Source of the DNA: Arthrobacter sp. SLBN-83
GTDB taxonomy: Bacteria > Actinomycetota > Actinomycetes > Actinomycetales > Micrococcaceae
NCBI RefSeq assembly: GCF_006715285.1
Contig: NZ_VFMX01000001.1
Coordinates: forward strand, 2,294,001 to 2,358,000
Direction of reading: 5' to 3'
DNA length: 64,000 nt
In this document: one piece after another, positions 15,576 through 23,985 of the stretch
Layout of the letters: each line of letters starts with the position of its first letter
Position numbering within the stretch: position 1 is the stretch's first letter
Position numbers and translations under genes: made by a program
The notes under the pieces: model-generated
What the model saw: only the letters and a program-made list of their open reading frames with translations
What the model was told of the DNA's origin: nothing
Databases searched by the model: none

Positions 15576-16126
15576 CGGTGGTGGACATCTACGTCAGCGA
15601 CTTCGAGGCAAAGCGCACGACGCCGGCACAACAGTCGGGCGGTCAGCGCGCCTGGGACATCGCGGCCACCGTGGTGGACCCGGAGATCCCGGTGCTCACC
15701 ATCGCGGACCTGGGGATCCTGCGGGACGTGCAGGTGTCGGAGGCCGGGCAAGTGAAGGTCACCATCACCCCCACGTACTCGGGCTGCCCGGCCATGGACG
15801 CCATCCGCGACGACCTCTACAAGGCCTTCGAAAAGGAAGGCTACGGGGACGTGCAGGTGGACCTGGTCCTGGCCCCGGCGTGGACCACGGACTGGATGAC
15901 CGAGGCCGGAAAGGCCAAGCTGCAGGAGTACGGCATCGCCCCGCCCAGCGGCAACTCCCGGGCCGGCGGCCACTCCGGCCCCATCCGGCTGAGCCTGGCC
16001 GTGAAATGCCCGCAGTGCAACAGCCTCAACACCAGGGAACTCACCCGCTTTGGTTCCACGTCCTGCAAGGCGCTGTATGTGTGCCAGGACTGCAAGGAAC
16101 CGTTCGACTACTTCAAAGTCCTGTAA
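15572..16126 (+). CDS. paaD: Phenylacetate epoxidase maturation protein PaaD
   Basis: A 184-residue protein that matures or supports the epoxidase, probably in iron or iron-sulfur handling. The N-terminal MIP18/DUF59 domain includes VVDPEIPVLTIADLGILRDV and TYSGCPAMDAI. The C-terminus has a zinc-ribbon-like pair, CPQCNS and CQDC, with an intervening SCKALYVC. The GTG at 15572 was chosen for its four-base overlap with paaC. The gene is followed by paaE after nine bases. Confidence 0.94.
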   Translation: MTVVDIYVSDFEAKRTTPAQQSGGQRAWDIAATVVDPEIPVLTIADLGILRDVQVSEAGQVKVTITPTYSGCPAMDAIRDDLYKAFEKEGYGDVQVDLVLAPAWTTDWMTEAGKAKLQEYGIAPPSGNSRAGGHSGPIRLSLAVKCPQCNSLNTRELTRFGSTSCKALYVCQDCKEPFDYFKVL

Positions 16127-16135
16127 GGAACCACC

Positions 16136-17362
16136 ATGACTGTTGTCCGCCAGACCGCCGCCGAAGAGGCTGAGGCGACCGGCCGCCGTCGTCCGTCCTT
16201 CCACACGCTCGAGGTGAAGGAGGTGCGCCGGCTCACCGACGATGCCATCGAAGTCAGCTTCCATGTGCCGGCGGAGCTCGCCGGCAAGTTCGACTACCTG
16301 CCCGGCCAGTACGTGGCCCTGCGCACCACCCTGCCGGACGAGACCGGCGAGCCGAAGGAAATCCGGCGCAGCTACTCCATCTGCGCAGAGCCGCGCAGCT
16401 TCGCGGACGGCACCAGCGAGATCCGCGTGGCCATCAAGAAGGACCTGGGCGGGCTGTTCTCCACGTGGGCCAACGCCGAGCTGAAGGCGGGGGACACGCT
16501 GGACGTGATGAGCCCCATGGGCGCGTTCGTGTCCAAGCACGGCCGGGACGGGCAGGCCGTGGAGCAGAACGTCATGAACTCCATGAACCACCCGGAGGAA
16601 CTGGCGGGGGAGCCGGGGAACTTCGTGGCCATCGCCGCCGGGTCAGGCATTACCCCGGTGATCGCGATCGCCCGGACGCTGCTGGCCGCCAACCCGGACA
16701 CCCGGTTCGACCTGATCTACGCCAACAAGGCCGCCATGGACGTGATGTTCCTGGAGGAGCTGGCGGACCTGAAGGACAAGTACCCGCAGCGGCTGGCCAT
16801 CCACCACGTGCTGAGCCGTGAGCAGCGGATCGCGCCGCTGCTGTCCGGCCGGATCGACGCGGAGAAGCTGCAGCAGCTGCTGGGCACCGCCCTGCACGCG
16901 GACGATGTGGACGAGTGGTTCCTGTGCGGGCCGTTCGAGCTGGTGCAGCTATGCCGGGACACCCTGGCCGAGCGCGGGGTGAAGCCGGAGAACGTCCGGT
17001 TCGAGCTGTTCACGTCCGGCAAGCCGGACCGCCCGGAGGGGCAGGCCGGCCGTCCAGTCATCGTGGACGAGAGCCAGGAGACGTACAAGATCACGTTCAA
17101 GCTGGACGGCCTGCAGGGCGAGGTGGCCAGCCCCACGCATGCCCGGGAGTCGATCCTGAACGCGGCGCTGCGGGTGCGCCCGGACGTGCCGTTCGCGTGC
17201 GCCGGGGGAGTGTGCGGCACGTGCCGGGCCAAGGTGGTCACCGGCAGCGTGACCATGGACGAGAACTACGCGCTGGAGCAGGATGAGCTGGACAAGGGCT
17301 ACGTCCTGACCTGCCAGAGTCACCCGACCAGCAAGGAAGTCACGGTCGACTTCGACGTGTAA
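16136..17362 (+). CDS. paaE: Phenylacetate epoxidase reductase PaaE
   Basis: A 408-residue reductase that passes electrons from NADPH to the PaaABC oxygenase. The N-terminal ferredoxin-reductase module has RRSYSICAEP for flavin binding and IAAGSGITPVIAIARTLL for NADPH. The C-terminal plant-type 2Fe-2S ferredoxin domain has CAGGVCGTCRAKV and a fourth Cys in VLTCQSHP. Length is about 50 residues more than the E. coli protein, partly from an N-terminal leader. The gene ends the tightly packed operon; a 60-base gap with a dispersed repeat follows. Confidence 0.96.
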   Translation: MTVVRQTAAEEAEATGRRRPSFHTLEVKEVRRLTDDAIEVSFHVPAELAGKFDYLPGQYVALRTTLPDETGEPKEIRRSYSICAEPRSFADGTSEIRVAIKKDLGGLFSTWANAELKAGDTLDVMSPMGAFVSKHGRDGQAVEQNVMNSMNHPEELAGEPGNFVAIAAGSGITPVIAIARTLLAANPDTRFDLIYANKAAMDVMFLEELADLKDKYPQRLAIHHVLSREQRIAPLLSGRIDAEKLQQLLGTALHADDVDEWFLCGPFELVQLCRDTLAERGVKPENVRFELFTSGKPDRPEGQAGRPVIVDESQETYKITFKLDGLQGEVASPTHARESILNAALRVRPDVPFACAGGVCGTCRAKVVTGSVTMDENYALEQDELDKGYVLTCQSHPTSKEVTVDFDV

Positions 17363-17371
17363 GCAGTCGGT

Positions 17372-17390
17372 GGTTGAGCTTGTCGAAACC
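17372..17390. repeat. 19-bp dispersed element GGTTGAGCTTGTCGAAACC, copy 1
   Basis: It lies in the gap between paaE and the hydratase gene, and a decayed second piece (CAGCCTGTCGAATCCC) follows at once. The identical 19-mer recurs at 18206-18224 after the hydratase. It is an imperfect palindrome (GGTT...AACC ends). Sequences of this kind are frequent intergenic elements in Arthrobacter and related genera, as far as I recall. Confidence 0.75.
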
Positions 17391-17422
17391 CAGCCTGTCG
17401 AATCCCAGAACTGAGGAGCCCC

Positions 17423-18211
17423 ATGATTTCCCTTTCGATCAGCAACGGCATCGCCGAGGTAGTGCTGGACGCGCCGCACAAGCTGAACTCGCTGGATGAG
17501 CAGGCGCTGCGGGATTTGGCACAGGCGTACGACGACGCTGCTGCCGCCGCCTCACGCGGTGAGGTGCGGGCGCTGCTGCTGAGGGGAGAGGGACGGGCCT
17601 TCTGCGCAGGCCGGGACATCGCCGGGGTCACCCCCGAGAACGACGACGCCGCCGCGTACCTGGGCGGGCTCGTGGAGCCGCTGCTGAAGAAGATGGCGGC
17701 GTTCCCCGCGCCGACGTTTGCCGCGGCGCAGGGGGCGTGCCTGGGCGTTGGGCTTGGGCTGCTGCTGGCCACGGACGTGGTGTACGTGGCGGAGAACGCG
17801 AAGTTCGGCTCGCCGTTCGCCAAGCTGGGGGCCACTCTGGATTCGGGCGGGCATTGGTACTTCACGGAGCGGCTGGGCATGCACCGGACGCTGGACCTGA
17901 TCTACACGGCGGACCTGATCTCGGGCGCCGAGGCGGTGGCGCAGGGGATGTTCAGCCGGGCGTTGCCTGCTGAGTCTTTGCTGGAGTCGACGCGGGAGAT
18001 TGTCTCGCGCGTGGCTTTGGGGGCGACGGCTGCTTTTGTTGCCTCGAAGGAGCTGGTGGCGCAGATCCGTGACCAGCGGCTGGGCCTGTGGCAGGCCATG
18101 CAGCAGGAGAACGAGGAGCAGGCACGCCTTTGCAAGACCGAGGATTACGCGGAGGGTTTCCGGGCGTTCCAGGAGAAGCGCGAGCCGAAATTCAGCGGGA
18201 ACATCGGTTGA
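17423..18211 (+). CDS. Enoyl-CoA hydratase/isomerase, likely phenylacetate-pathway member
   Basis: A 262-residue crotonase-fold enzyme. The oxyanion-hole segments GRAFCAGRDIAG and AQGACLGVGLGLLLATDVVY are present, followed by the usual AKFGSPFAKLG. By position it may be the PaaG-type isomerase or PaaF-type hydratase that handles the ring-1,2-epoxide or ring-opened CoA esters, but sequence alone does not distinguish them. ATG follows GAGGAG. Identical 19-bp elements bracket it, and the downstream copy supplies its TGA stop. Confidence 0.85.
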   Translation: MISLSISNGIAEVVLDAPHKLNSLDEQALRDLAQAYDDAAAAASRGEVRALLLRGEGRAFCAGRDIAGVTPENDDAAAYLGGLVEPLLKKMAAFPAPTFAAAQGACLGVGLGLLLATDVVYVAENAKFGSPFAKLGATLDSGGHWYFTERLGMHRTLDLIYTADLISGAEAVAQGMFSRALPAESLLESTREIVSRVALGATAAFVASKELVAQIRDQRLGLWQAMQQENEEQARLCKTEDYAEGFRAFQEKREPKFSGNIG

Positions 18212-18224
18212 GCTTGTCGAAACC
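18206..18224. repeat. 19-bp dispersed element GGTTGAGCTTGTCGAAACC, copy 2
   Basis: It is an exact copy of the element at 17372, in the same orientation. It overlaps the end of the hydratase gene: the TGA stop at 18209-18211 is the TGA inside the element, so insertion may have set the present C-terminus. Confidence 0.75.
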
Positions 18225-18245
18225 CTGCTAATTCGCCTTTATCAA

Positions 18246-18279
18246 GCCTTGCAGAATTCTTGATTAATCCTTGCAAGGC
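18246..18279 (+). terminator. Possible terminator after the paa operon
   Basis: GCCTTGCA at 18246-18253 pairs with TGCAAGGC at 18272-18279, followed within 15 bases by T-rich sequence (CGTTTCAGAAATCTTTATTTG). It lies 35 bases past the hydratase stop. The loop is AT-rich and large, so this is only a moderate candidate. The rest of the gap up to 18396 should hold the promoter of the polysaccharide cassette, but I cannot assign its boxes. Confidence 0.4.
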
Positions 18280-18396
18280 CGTTTCAGAAATCTTTATTTG
18301 CGTTCGTAAGAGTAGGCGAAGCCGGGCAAACCGGCCGATGCGCCCTGCCGGTCTCAAATAGGCAGCCGCATCCGGAAACCTACTCTGGGGGCACAA

Positions 18397-18996
18397 TTGT
18401 CTGAGGTTTTGAAAGATGAAGTCGGGCAGGAAGAAAAGGGCGGCATAAGCCGGCGCCGGGTCGCCGCGGGTGTTGCCTGGTCCCTTCCGGTCATTGCCAC
18501 GGCCATAGCTGCGCCATCCGCAGCAGCCTCCGGGCCAACGCCCACGCCTACCGCAACTCCGGCAACTGGCTCGTTCACTTCCGGTACGCAGAACATGACG
18601 TCGACGGTAAGTACTGCCCATGACCGGACAGGAATGGTAGTACCGGCTCTTCTGAGCCTCAAGAACCTCAGCGGCGTCACCGGCCAGGTCAGGGTTGTAC
18701 TTACCATCACACCGCCATCGTCGGCTGCACCTGCAATTTCCTTCTCGACAGTCAGCGTAGGGACTTCGACTCTGGCCATCACGCGGCCGCAGAGCAACGC
18801 AGCGCAGTTCAGCGCTACGCTGCCCGCGGGTGCCACCACTCTCGATTTTGCTTTCAGCGGTTACAGCTACACGGGCAAGAAACAAGATTCAGGCACTTAC
18901 ACAGTCACCACCGTAATTACCTACATCCAAAACGGAATTTCCACCCAAATGCCATCGGCCCCGAGCACTACGATCGTTCTGCCGAAGGCTGGGTGA
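18397..18996 (+). CDS. Secreted protein with twin-arginine signal, unknown function
   Basis: A 199-residue exported protein. The N-terminus carries a Tat-type signal: ISRRRVAAGVAW, a hydrophobic stretch (VIATAIAAPSAAAS) and a likely cleavage after ASA-like residues near 45. A Thr/Pro linker follows (TPTPTATPATGS), then about 140 residues rich in Ser, Thr and beta-forming residues, without cysteine or a sorting motif. The TTG start follows TGGGGG; no ATG fits. Its stop overlaps the PqqD start (GTGA), so it is coupled to a peptide-chaperone-like gene and is the obvious candidate client of the cassette. That link is inferred from position only. Confidence 0.75.
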   Translation: MSEVLKDEVGQEEKGGISRRRVAAGVAWSLPVIATAIAAPSAAASGPTPTPTATPATGSFTSGTQNMTSTVSTAHDRTGMVVPALLSLKNLSGVTGQVRVVLTITPPSSAAPAISFSTVSVGTSTLAITRPQSNAAQFSATLPAGATTLDFAFSGYSYTGKKQDSGTYTVTTVITYIQNGISTQMPSAPSTTIVLPKAG

Positions 18997-19286
18997 CCAC
19001 AAGCATGGTCTGGAAACGTGGCGGCCTGGTCGCAGAAGTCTGCACCAAGCCCCGGTCCCGTGTTGCCCTGCTGCACCTCGACGCAACCCAGCCTGTGGTC
19101 CTGGAGGGTACTGCTGCGGTGATCTGGGACCTGATCGATGGACAGCGCAGCGAGCAGGAGATCTTCTCCGAGCTTGAGGCCACCTTCGAGGATCAGTCGG
19201 GGCAGATGCACGCCCAAGTGGAAGGCTTCCTGGCAGGCCTCCAAGAGCAGCGCCTGATCGAGGCTGCCCGCGGCGTTTCCCACTAA
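18993..19286 (+). CDS. PqqD-like RiPP-recognition-fold protein
   Basis: A 97-residue stand-alone PqqD-family domain. PqqD proteins bind leader peptides and present them to modifying enzymes. The pattern seen is a beta strand VVLEGTAAVIWDLIDG, then SEQEIFSELEATF, then VEGFLAGLQEQRLI, which matches the family throughout. The GTG at 18993 overlaps the stop of the Tat protein. It is followed after four bases by the kinase-like gene, which itself ends in another PqqD-like domain. Confidence 0.85.
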   Translation: MTTSMVWKRGGLVAEVCTKPRSRVALLHLDATQPVVLEGTAAVIWDLIDGQRSEQEIFSELEATFEDQSGQMHAQVEGFLAGLQEQRLIEAARGVSH

Positions 19287-19290
19287 CGGC

Positions 19291-20499
19291 ATGACGGTAG
19301 CGGAAAGCGCAGGCCTGGCCTGGAAGCAGCGCCTACTCGAGGAGTTGGCAAGGGGCAGCGATCTACTGTGCCTCGATGTCTTGGGGCAGCAGTTCGTGGT
19401 CCGTTGGGGTAGTGCGGTCACGCGGCAGCAGAGGGTCAGCATGAGCTCGGCGTGGGCTCGATGCGCCAGTAGCCATGAGCCTTTGCTGCCGCCCGTGCCA
19501 GTGGAACCGCTGCCCGGCGAGCCGTTCACGGCGTCGGTCACCTGCACGTCCACGAAGCACCAAGCCGGCACGTTCCAGCTCGCGGCAGCCTCCTTCGAGG
19601 AACTGGCTGAGACCCTCACGTCCCGGCTCACGGTTGCCGCCATCCTGGCCAACGCCGGTGAGCTGACCATGCTCCACGCGTGTGGGGTGGCGGATCCGAC
19701 CACCGGGGCAGTGGTCGCCCTGGTGGCAAAGTCCGGAACGGGAAAGACTACCGCCGCCTCCGTGCTTGCCAGGACCTATGGCTATGTCACGGACGAGACG
19801 GTGGCCATTGCCTGGGACGGTTCTGTGGTTCCGTATCCTAAGCCGCTGTCCATCAAACAGGAGGCCGGCGGCCCGAAGCGTCAGGCAGCCCCAGACGAAT
19901 TTGGGCTGCAGCCGGCACCGGCGTCGCCCTACATCCAGTCGATCGTGCTCCTGAACCGCATTGAGGGGGCTAGGCACACGGCTCCGGTGATTGAGAGGGT
20001 ACCGCTGGGAAATGCCCTGCTGGCGCTGGTCCCGGAGTCTTCCTCCCAGGCAGAAGTCGTGGACCCGCTGCAGTCACTCTGCCGCCTCATCGAGAGTGTC
20101 GGGGGAGTGTGGCGGATGACCTATTCCGAAGCCGCAGACCTCCCGTCCGCGGTGGAACCTCTGTTCCGTCTGCAGGGGGCTACCCAGACAGAGTGGGTGC
20201 CTGCAGCAGCAAGAAGTATCCAACAAGCGCAGATCCCGGTCGGCTGCATCCAGCGCATAACTCCAACCGATGCGGTTTCAATCGGCGGGGACCTCCTGGT
20301 CATGCTGGACAACCAGATAGTCCGCCTCAGCGGCATCGGCCCCGCAGTCTGGGAGGCGTGCGCCAATCCCGTCAGTCTGGACGGGATAACGAAATACGTC
20401 GGCAGCGTGCATGGCAAACCCGAGGGTTATCGGGAGGCCGTCGCCGGAGCCGTAGAGCAGCTGGTCGCCAAGTCGATTTTGGAACGCGCCAGCAACTGA
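19291..20499 (+). CDS. HprK-related kinase-like protein with C-terminal PqqD-like domain
   Basis: A 402-residue protein. Residues 125-260 resemble HPr kinase/phosphorylase-type enzymes: LHACGVADP, a P-loop AKSGTGKTT at 146-154, then YVTDETVAI with the acidic residue expected to bind magnesium, and YPKPLSIK. Residues about 318-402 (LLVMLDNQIVRLSGIGPAVW, then VEQLVAKSILE) have the PqqD-fold pattern. Proteins of this kind accompany PqqD and a nucleotidyltransferase in polysaccharide loci and in some lasso-peptide clusters, where a related kinase phosphorylates the peptide. The substrate here is unknown. The N-terminal 120 residues are unassigned. Confidence 0.8.
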   Translation: MTVAESAGLAWKQRLLEELARGSDLLCLDVLGQQFVVRWGSAVTRQQRVSMSSAWARCASSHEPLLPPVPVEPLPGEPFTASVTCTSTKHQAGTFQLAAASFEELAETLTSRLTVAAILANAGELTMLHACGVADPTTGAVVALVAKSGTGKTTAASVLARTYGYVTDETVAIAWDGSVVPYPKPLSIKQEAGGPKRQAAPDEFGLQPAPASPYIQSIVLLNRIEGARHTAPVIERVPLGNALLALVPESSSQAEVVDPLQSLCRLIESVGGVWRMTYSEAADLPSAVEPLFRLQGATQTEWVPAAARSIQQAQIPVGCIQRITPTDAVSIGGDLLVMLDNQIVRLSGIGPAVWEACANPVSLDGITKYVGSVHGKPEGYREAVAGAVEQLVAKSILERASN

Positions 20500-20546
20500 A
20501 CTTACCCGAATGCGGGCATACAAGAACTTGAGCTTAAGGAACCATC

Positions 20547-22109
20547 GTGAGTACAGCAGCAGCCCCGGCGGAGACGGCCCCTGCCTTGGACTTGGCAGAC
20601 TACCTGAACGTCTTCCGGACTTACTGGAAGGCAATCATCGCCTTCACTTTGCTGGCCACTATGGCCGCTGCCGGCTGGACCGTTCTCCAGCCAAAGATTT
20701 ACTCATCCGATTCCAGCGGCATCGTGGTCACTCCTGGTTCAGACAACGTGAGCTTGGCCTTGGCAGGTGACAGCTTGGCCAAGGCCAAGGTCAAAGACTA
20801 CGAGTCTGTGGCCAAATCGCGGCTTGTCGCGGACCGAGTCATCCAAGCCTTGGACCTGAAGACGAGTGGCGACGCCCTGCTTGGGAGCATCAGCATCAAG
20901 GTGCCGCTCGATACGGCCCAGATTACGGTCACCGCAAAGTCGACCGATCCCGCAACTGCCCAGCGCGTAGCCGACGCCTGGGTCAACGGCCTTGCTGCAC
21001 AGGTGGAAGCCATCGAGACGGCACCCTCCAACGGCGCGGCGTCCAGCCCTGCTGCTACGACCGACTCCGGGTCGTCGGCGAACGCAGCGACGGCTGTACG
21101 CGTTCTCCCGCTGGGCAAGGCTGTCCTCCCCAGCAGCCCCACCTCGCCCAACACGAAGCTGAACCTCGCCTTGGGTGCTCTCGTCGGGCTGGCTCTCGGC
21201 GTGGCCTACGCCCTCATCCGCCGCCACCTGGACCGCCGCATCCGCCGGGCTGCAGACATAGAACGGCTGTTCGGCGTGCCTGTGATCGGTACCCTCCCGG
21301 TGGATCACCGCCTGGATGGGAAGAGCACCATTGTGGAGGCCGGCACCGCCGAACAGCTTCATGATGCCGGTGGGGCTATGGCAGAAGCTCTCCGCGAGCT
21401 GCGCACCAACCTCAGCTTCCTTGACGTGGACCAGCCGCCCCGGGTCATCGTTGTCACCAGTTCGCTCCAGGCAGAGGGAAAGTCGACCGTAACTGCCAAT
21501 CTCGCGGTCACCATGGCCGCAGCGGGTGAAAACGTAGTGGTGGTCGACGGCGACCTTCGCCGGCCCACGCTGGTGGACGTTTTCAATCTTGTTCCTGGTG
21601 TCGGGGTCACCGATGTGCTCACCGGCACGGCGGATCTAGCTGATGTCCTTCAGCCTTGGGGTGCCTTGCCGAACCTTTCAGTTTTGGGGTCGGGGCGTAT
21701 CCCGCCCAACCCCAGTGAGCTGCTCGGGTCCCGGGCCATGAAGAACATGCTGGCGGCTTTGGCGAAGGATGCCGTGGTCCTCATCGACGCGCCACCGCTT
21801 CTTCCCGTGACGGATGCTGCTGTCCTTTCCCGGGCGGCCGATGGCGCAATCCTTGTCATCCGGACCGGCAAGACCACCCAGGAGCAGCTGGACCAGTCCC
21901 TGGGAAACCTCGAGAAGGTCAAGGGACGGGTACTGGGCGCCGTCCTCAACTATGTTCCCAGCAAAGGACGGGACGCCTATTCCTACTATGGAACGTACAC
22001 AGCTGCGTCCGCTTCGTCCGCGGAGACGGCTTCCGCTCACGGCCGGGATGAAGAGAACACTTTGGGAGCGCTGGAAGCAGCGGCGGGTGGCCGCAGAGCA
22101 AGGGTCTAG
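20547..22109 (+). CDS. Wzz-like chain-length regulator fused to BY-type tyrosine kinase (first copy)
   Basis: A 520-residue inner-membrane protein that controls polymer length and export. Transmembrane helices at about 28-48 and 206-224 flank a Wzz-type extracytoplasmic domain. The cytosolic kinase has Walker A (SSLQAEGKST, 305-314), Walker A' (VVDGDLRRP, 332-340) and Walker B (VVLIDAPPLLPV). The C-terminal tail carries a tyrosine group (DAYSYYGTYTAAS) that is the probable autophosphorylation site. GTG follows AAGGAA. A second, diverged copy is found at 40632. No phosphotyrosine phosphatase gene was seen. Confidence 0.93.
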   Translation: MSTAAAPAETAPALDLADYLNVFRTYWKAIIAFTLLATMAAAGWTVLQPKIYSSDSSGIVVTPGSDNVSLALAGDSLAKAKVKDYESVAKSRLVADRVIQALDLKTSGDALLGSISIKVPLDTAQITVTAKSTDPATAQRVADAWVNGLAAQVEAIETAPSNGAASSPAATTDSGSSANAATAVRVLPLGKAVLPSSPTSPNTKLNLALGALVGLALGVAYALIRRHLDRRIRRAADIERLFGVPVIGTLPVDHRLDGKSTIVEAGTAEQLHDAGGAMAEALRELRTNLSFLDVDQPPRVIVVTSSLQAEGKSTVTANLAVTMAAAGENVVVVDGDLRRPTLVDVFNLVPGVGVTDVLTGTADLADVLQPWGALPNLSVLGSGRIPPNPSELLGSRAMKNMLAALAKDAVVLIDAPPLLPVTDAAVLSRAADGAILVIRTGKTTQEQLDQSLGNLEKVKGRVLGAVLNYVPSKGRDAYSYYGTYTAASASSAETASAHGRDEENTLGALEAAAGGRRARV

Positions 22110-22115
22110 AGTGCT

Positions 22116-23027
22116 GTGACTTATGCTTCCCGTAAAACGCAGCTCGAGATCCCGGAGGGTGTGCTCCTGGGGCATGCCCTCGTGGCGCGCCTGGCGGACG
22201 GTCTGGGCATCAGGGTCTTCTTCATCAAAGGGCCTGCCAGCGTCCTCCAGGGGCTCCGCGAAGCCAAGCTGTCGGCAGACGTCGACGTCTTCGTGGATTC
22301 CGCCGGGCTTGAGGACTTACTGGAGGGTCTCCATGAACGGGGCTGGCGTGAACGGCCCGTGGACCCGGACAGGACGGTCCCCACGCACTCCATTACGGTC
22401 CACCATCCGGGGTGGCCCTGCTGTATCGACATCCATTTCCGGTTTCCCGGCATGGAAAAACCCGAGCGTGACTGCTTCGAGAGCTTGTGGGCGAACACCG
22501 AGACCCTGTCACTTGCCGGCCAGCGGCTGAAAATTCCTGCCAAGGAGCTTGGTGTCCTATTTCTGGCCTTGCACGCCCTGCGCGCTCCCGCTCTGCCTGC
22601 TTCCCAACACGAGCTTGAGTACCTAACTGACCTCACGCGCAGGGAGGATATGTCCGAGGCGCTCCTGGAGCTCGCTGGGGCCACAGGCTCCCTAGCGGCT
22701 GTTCGACCCTTCCTGGAAGGGCTCCTTCCCCGGACAATCGCAGTTGTATGGCCGGAGCCCTCAACGGAGTGGTGCAACCGCATGGCAGCCCAGGAGCCCG
22801 GCAGCGCACGTCTCGCCGCTATCTTCCAGGCGCCGTGGAGCGAGAAACCAAGGATGGTTTGGGGTGCGCTCTTTCCACGGCCAGAGGTTTTCCTCAGTGG
22901 GAACATCTATGCGGACATGTCGCTGGTTGGACAACTCAGGCAGCATCGTGCCCGGTGGGCCCGGTTTATACGTGCCCTGCCGCGCATCATTCGGGGCCTC
23001 CGCAAGCTCTTATCCAGCGGTAGTTGA
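22116..23027 (+). CDS. Nucleotidyltransferase-family protein (NTP_transf_5 type)
   Basis: A 303-residue protein with the pattern of the uncharacterised nucleotidyltransferase family often found next to PqqD and HprK-like genes: FIKGPASVLQGL, then ADVDVFVDSAGLEDLLEGL, GWRERPVD and CIDIHFRFPG. The DVD and DIH acidic residues would bind metal. The GTG at 22116 comes six bases after the kinase stop, so it belongs to the same transcript. It may transfer a nucleotide or sugar-phosphate group to the product of the cassette; no substrate is known. Confidence 0.8.
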   Translation: MTYASRKTQLEIPEGVLLGHALVARLADGLGIRVFFIKGPASVLQGLREAKLSADVDVFVDSAGLEDLLEGLHERGWRERPVDPDRTVPTHSITVHHPGWPCCIDIHFRFPGMEKPERDCFESLWANTETLSLAGQRLKIPAKELGVLFLALHALRAPALPASQHELEYLTDLTRREDMSEALLELAGATGSLAAVRPFLEGLLPRTIAVVWPEPSTEWCNRMAAQEPGSARLAAIFQAPWSEKPRMVWGALFPRPEVFLSGNIYADMSLVGQLRQHRARWARFIRALPRIIRGLRKLLSSGS

Positions 23028-23086
23028 GCCGCTCGAACTTTGCATCCAATTGCCGGTTACCCTGCGAAATTTGTTAAGGTTCAGCT

Positions 23087-23977
23087 ATGACTACGGGGAA
23101 AGCTATTACCAAAGCCGTCATTCCTGCTGCCGGATTGGGAACTCGCTTCCTGCCCGCCACCAAGGCAATGCCGAAGGAAATGTTGCCGGTGGTTGACCGG
23201 CCTGCCATCCAATACGTGGTGGAGGAAGCGATCGATGCGGGCCTCTCGGACCTGCTGATGATCACAGGCCGTAACAAGCGTGCCCTGGAGGACCACTTCG
23301 ACCGCGAGCCGGGCCTGGAAGCTGCTCTGGAGGCCAAAGGGGACAAGGACAAGCTAGGGCTGGTGGAGTATGCCTCCAACCTGGGTCCCATCCACTACGT
23401 ACGCCAGGGCGAGGCCAAGGGCCTGGGGCACGCAGTGCTCTGCGCGCAGCAGCACGTGGGTGACGAGCCCTTCGCCGTGCTCCTGGGTGACGACCTCATC
23501 GACGAGGCAGAGAACCTGCTAGGCACCATGATGGAGGTGCAGCAAAAGACCGGCGGTTCCGTGATCGCACTGATCGAGGTTGATCCGTCACAGATCAGCG
23601 CCTACGGCTGCGCTGACGTAACTGCCGTGGAAGGCGAGGACTACGTCCGCGTCAACAGCCTGGTGGAGAAGCCCGCTGCTGCGGACGCACCCTCCAACCT
23701 GGCGGTCATCGGCCGCTACGTGCTGCATCACAGCGTGTTCAGCGTCCTGGAGAACACGGAGCCTGGCCGCGGCAACGAGATTCAGCTGACCGATGCCCTG
23801 CAGACGCTTGCCGCCGGCGAGGGTGAGGGCTCCGGCGTTTACGGCGTGGTCTTCAAGGGCCGCCGCTACGACACCGGCGACAAGCTGAGCTACCTCAAGG
23901 CAGTCATCACCCTCGCGTCCGAGCGAGTGGAGTTCGGTGAGGACCTGAAGACCTGGATGAAGAGCTTCGTGGGCTGA
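23087..23977 (+). CDS. galU: UTP-glucose-1-phosphate uridylyltransferase
   Basis: A 296-residue cytosolic enzyme making UDP-glucose from UTP and glucose 1-phosphate. The nucleotide-binding signature AVIPAAGLGTRFLPATKAMP, the EMLPVVDRPAIQYVVEEA stretch and the sugar-binding VEKP motif are intact, and length is normal. UDP-glucose feeds the UDP-glucose 6-dehydrogenase encoded at 27337 and the glycosyltransferases of the locus. It ends at a strong terminator. Confidence 0.96.
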   Translation: MTTGKAITKAVIPAAGLGTRFLPATKAMPKEMLPVVDRPAIQYVVEEAIDAGLSDLLMITGRNKRALEDHFDREPGLEAALEAKGDKDKLGLVEYASNLGPIHYVRQGEAKGLGHAVLCAQQHVGDEPFAVLLGDDLIDEAENLLGTMMEVQQKTGGSVIALIEVDPSQISAYGCADVTAVEGEDYVRVNSLVEKPAAADAPSNLAVIGRYVLHHSVFSVLENTEPGRGNEIQLTDALQTLAAGEGEGSGVYGVVFKGRRYDTGDKLSYLKAVITLASERVEFGEDLKTWMKSFVG

Positions 23978-23985
23978 ATCAGCTT

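Noticed and set aside
18397..20499. Classic lasso-peptide cluster
   Set aside because: No asparagine-synthetase-like cyclase and no transglutaminase-like protease is encoded nearby, and the secreted protein is much longer than a lasso precursor.
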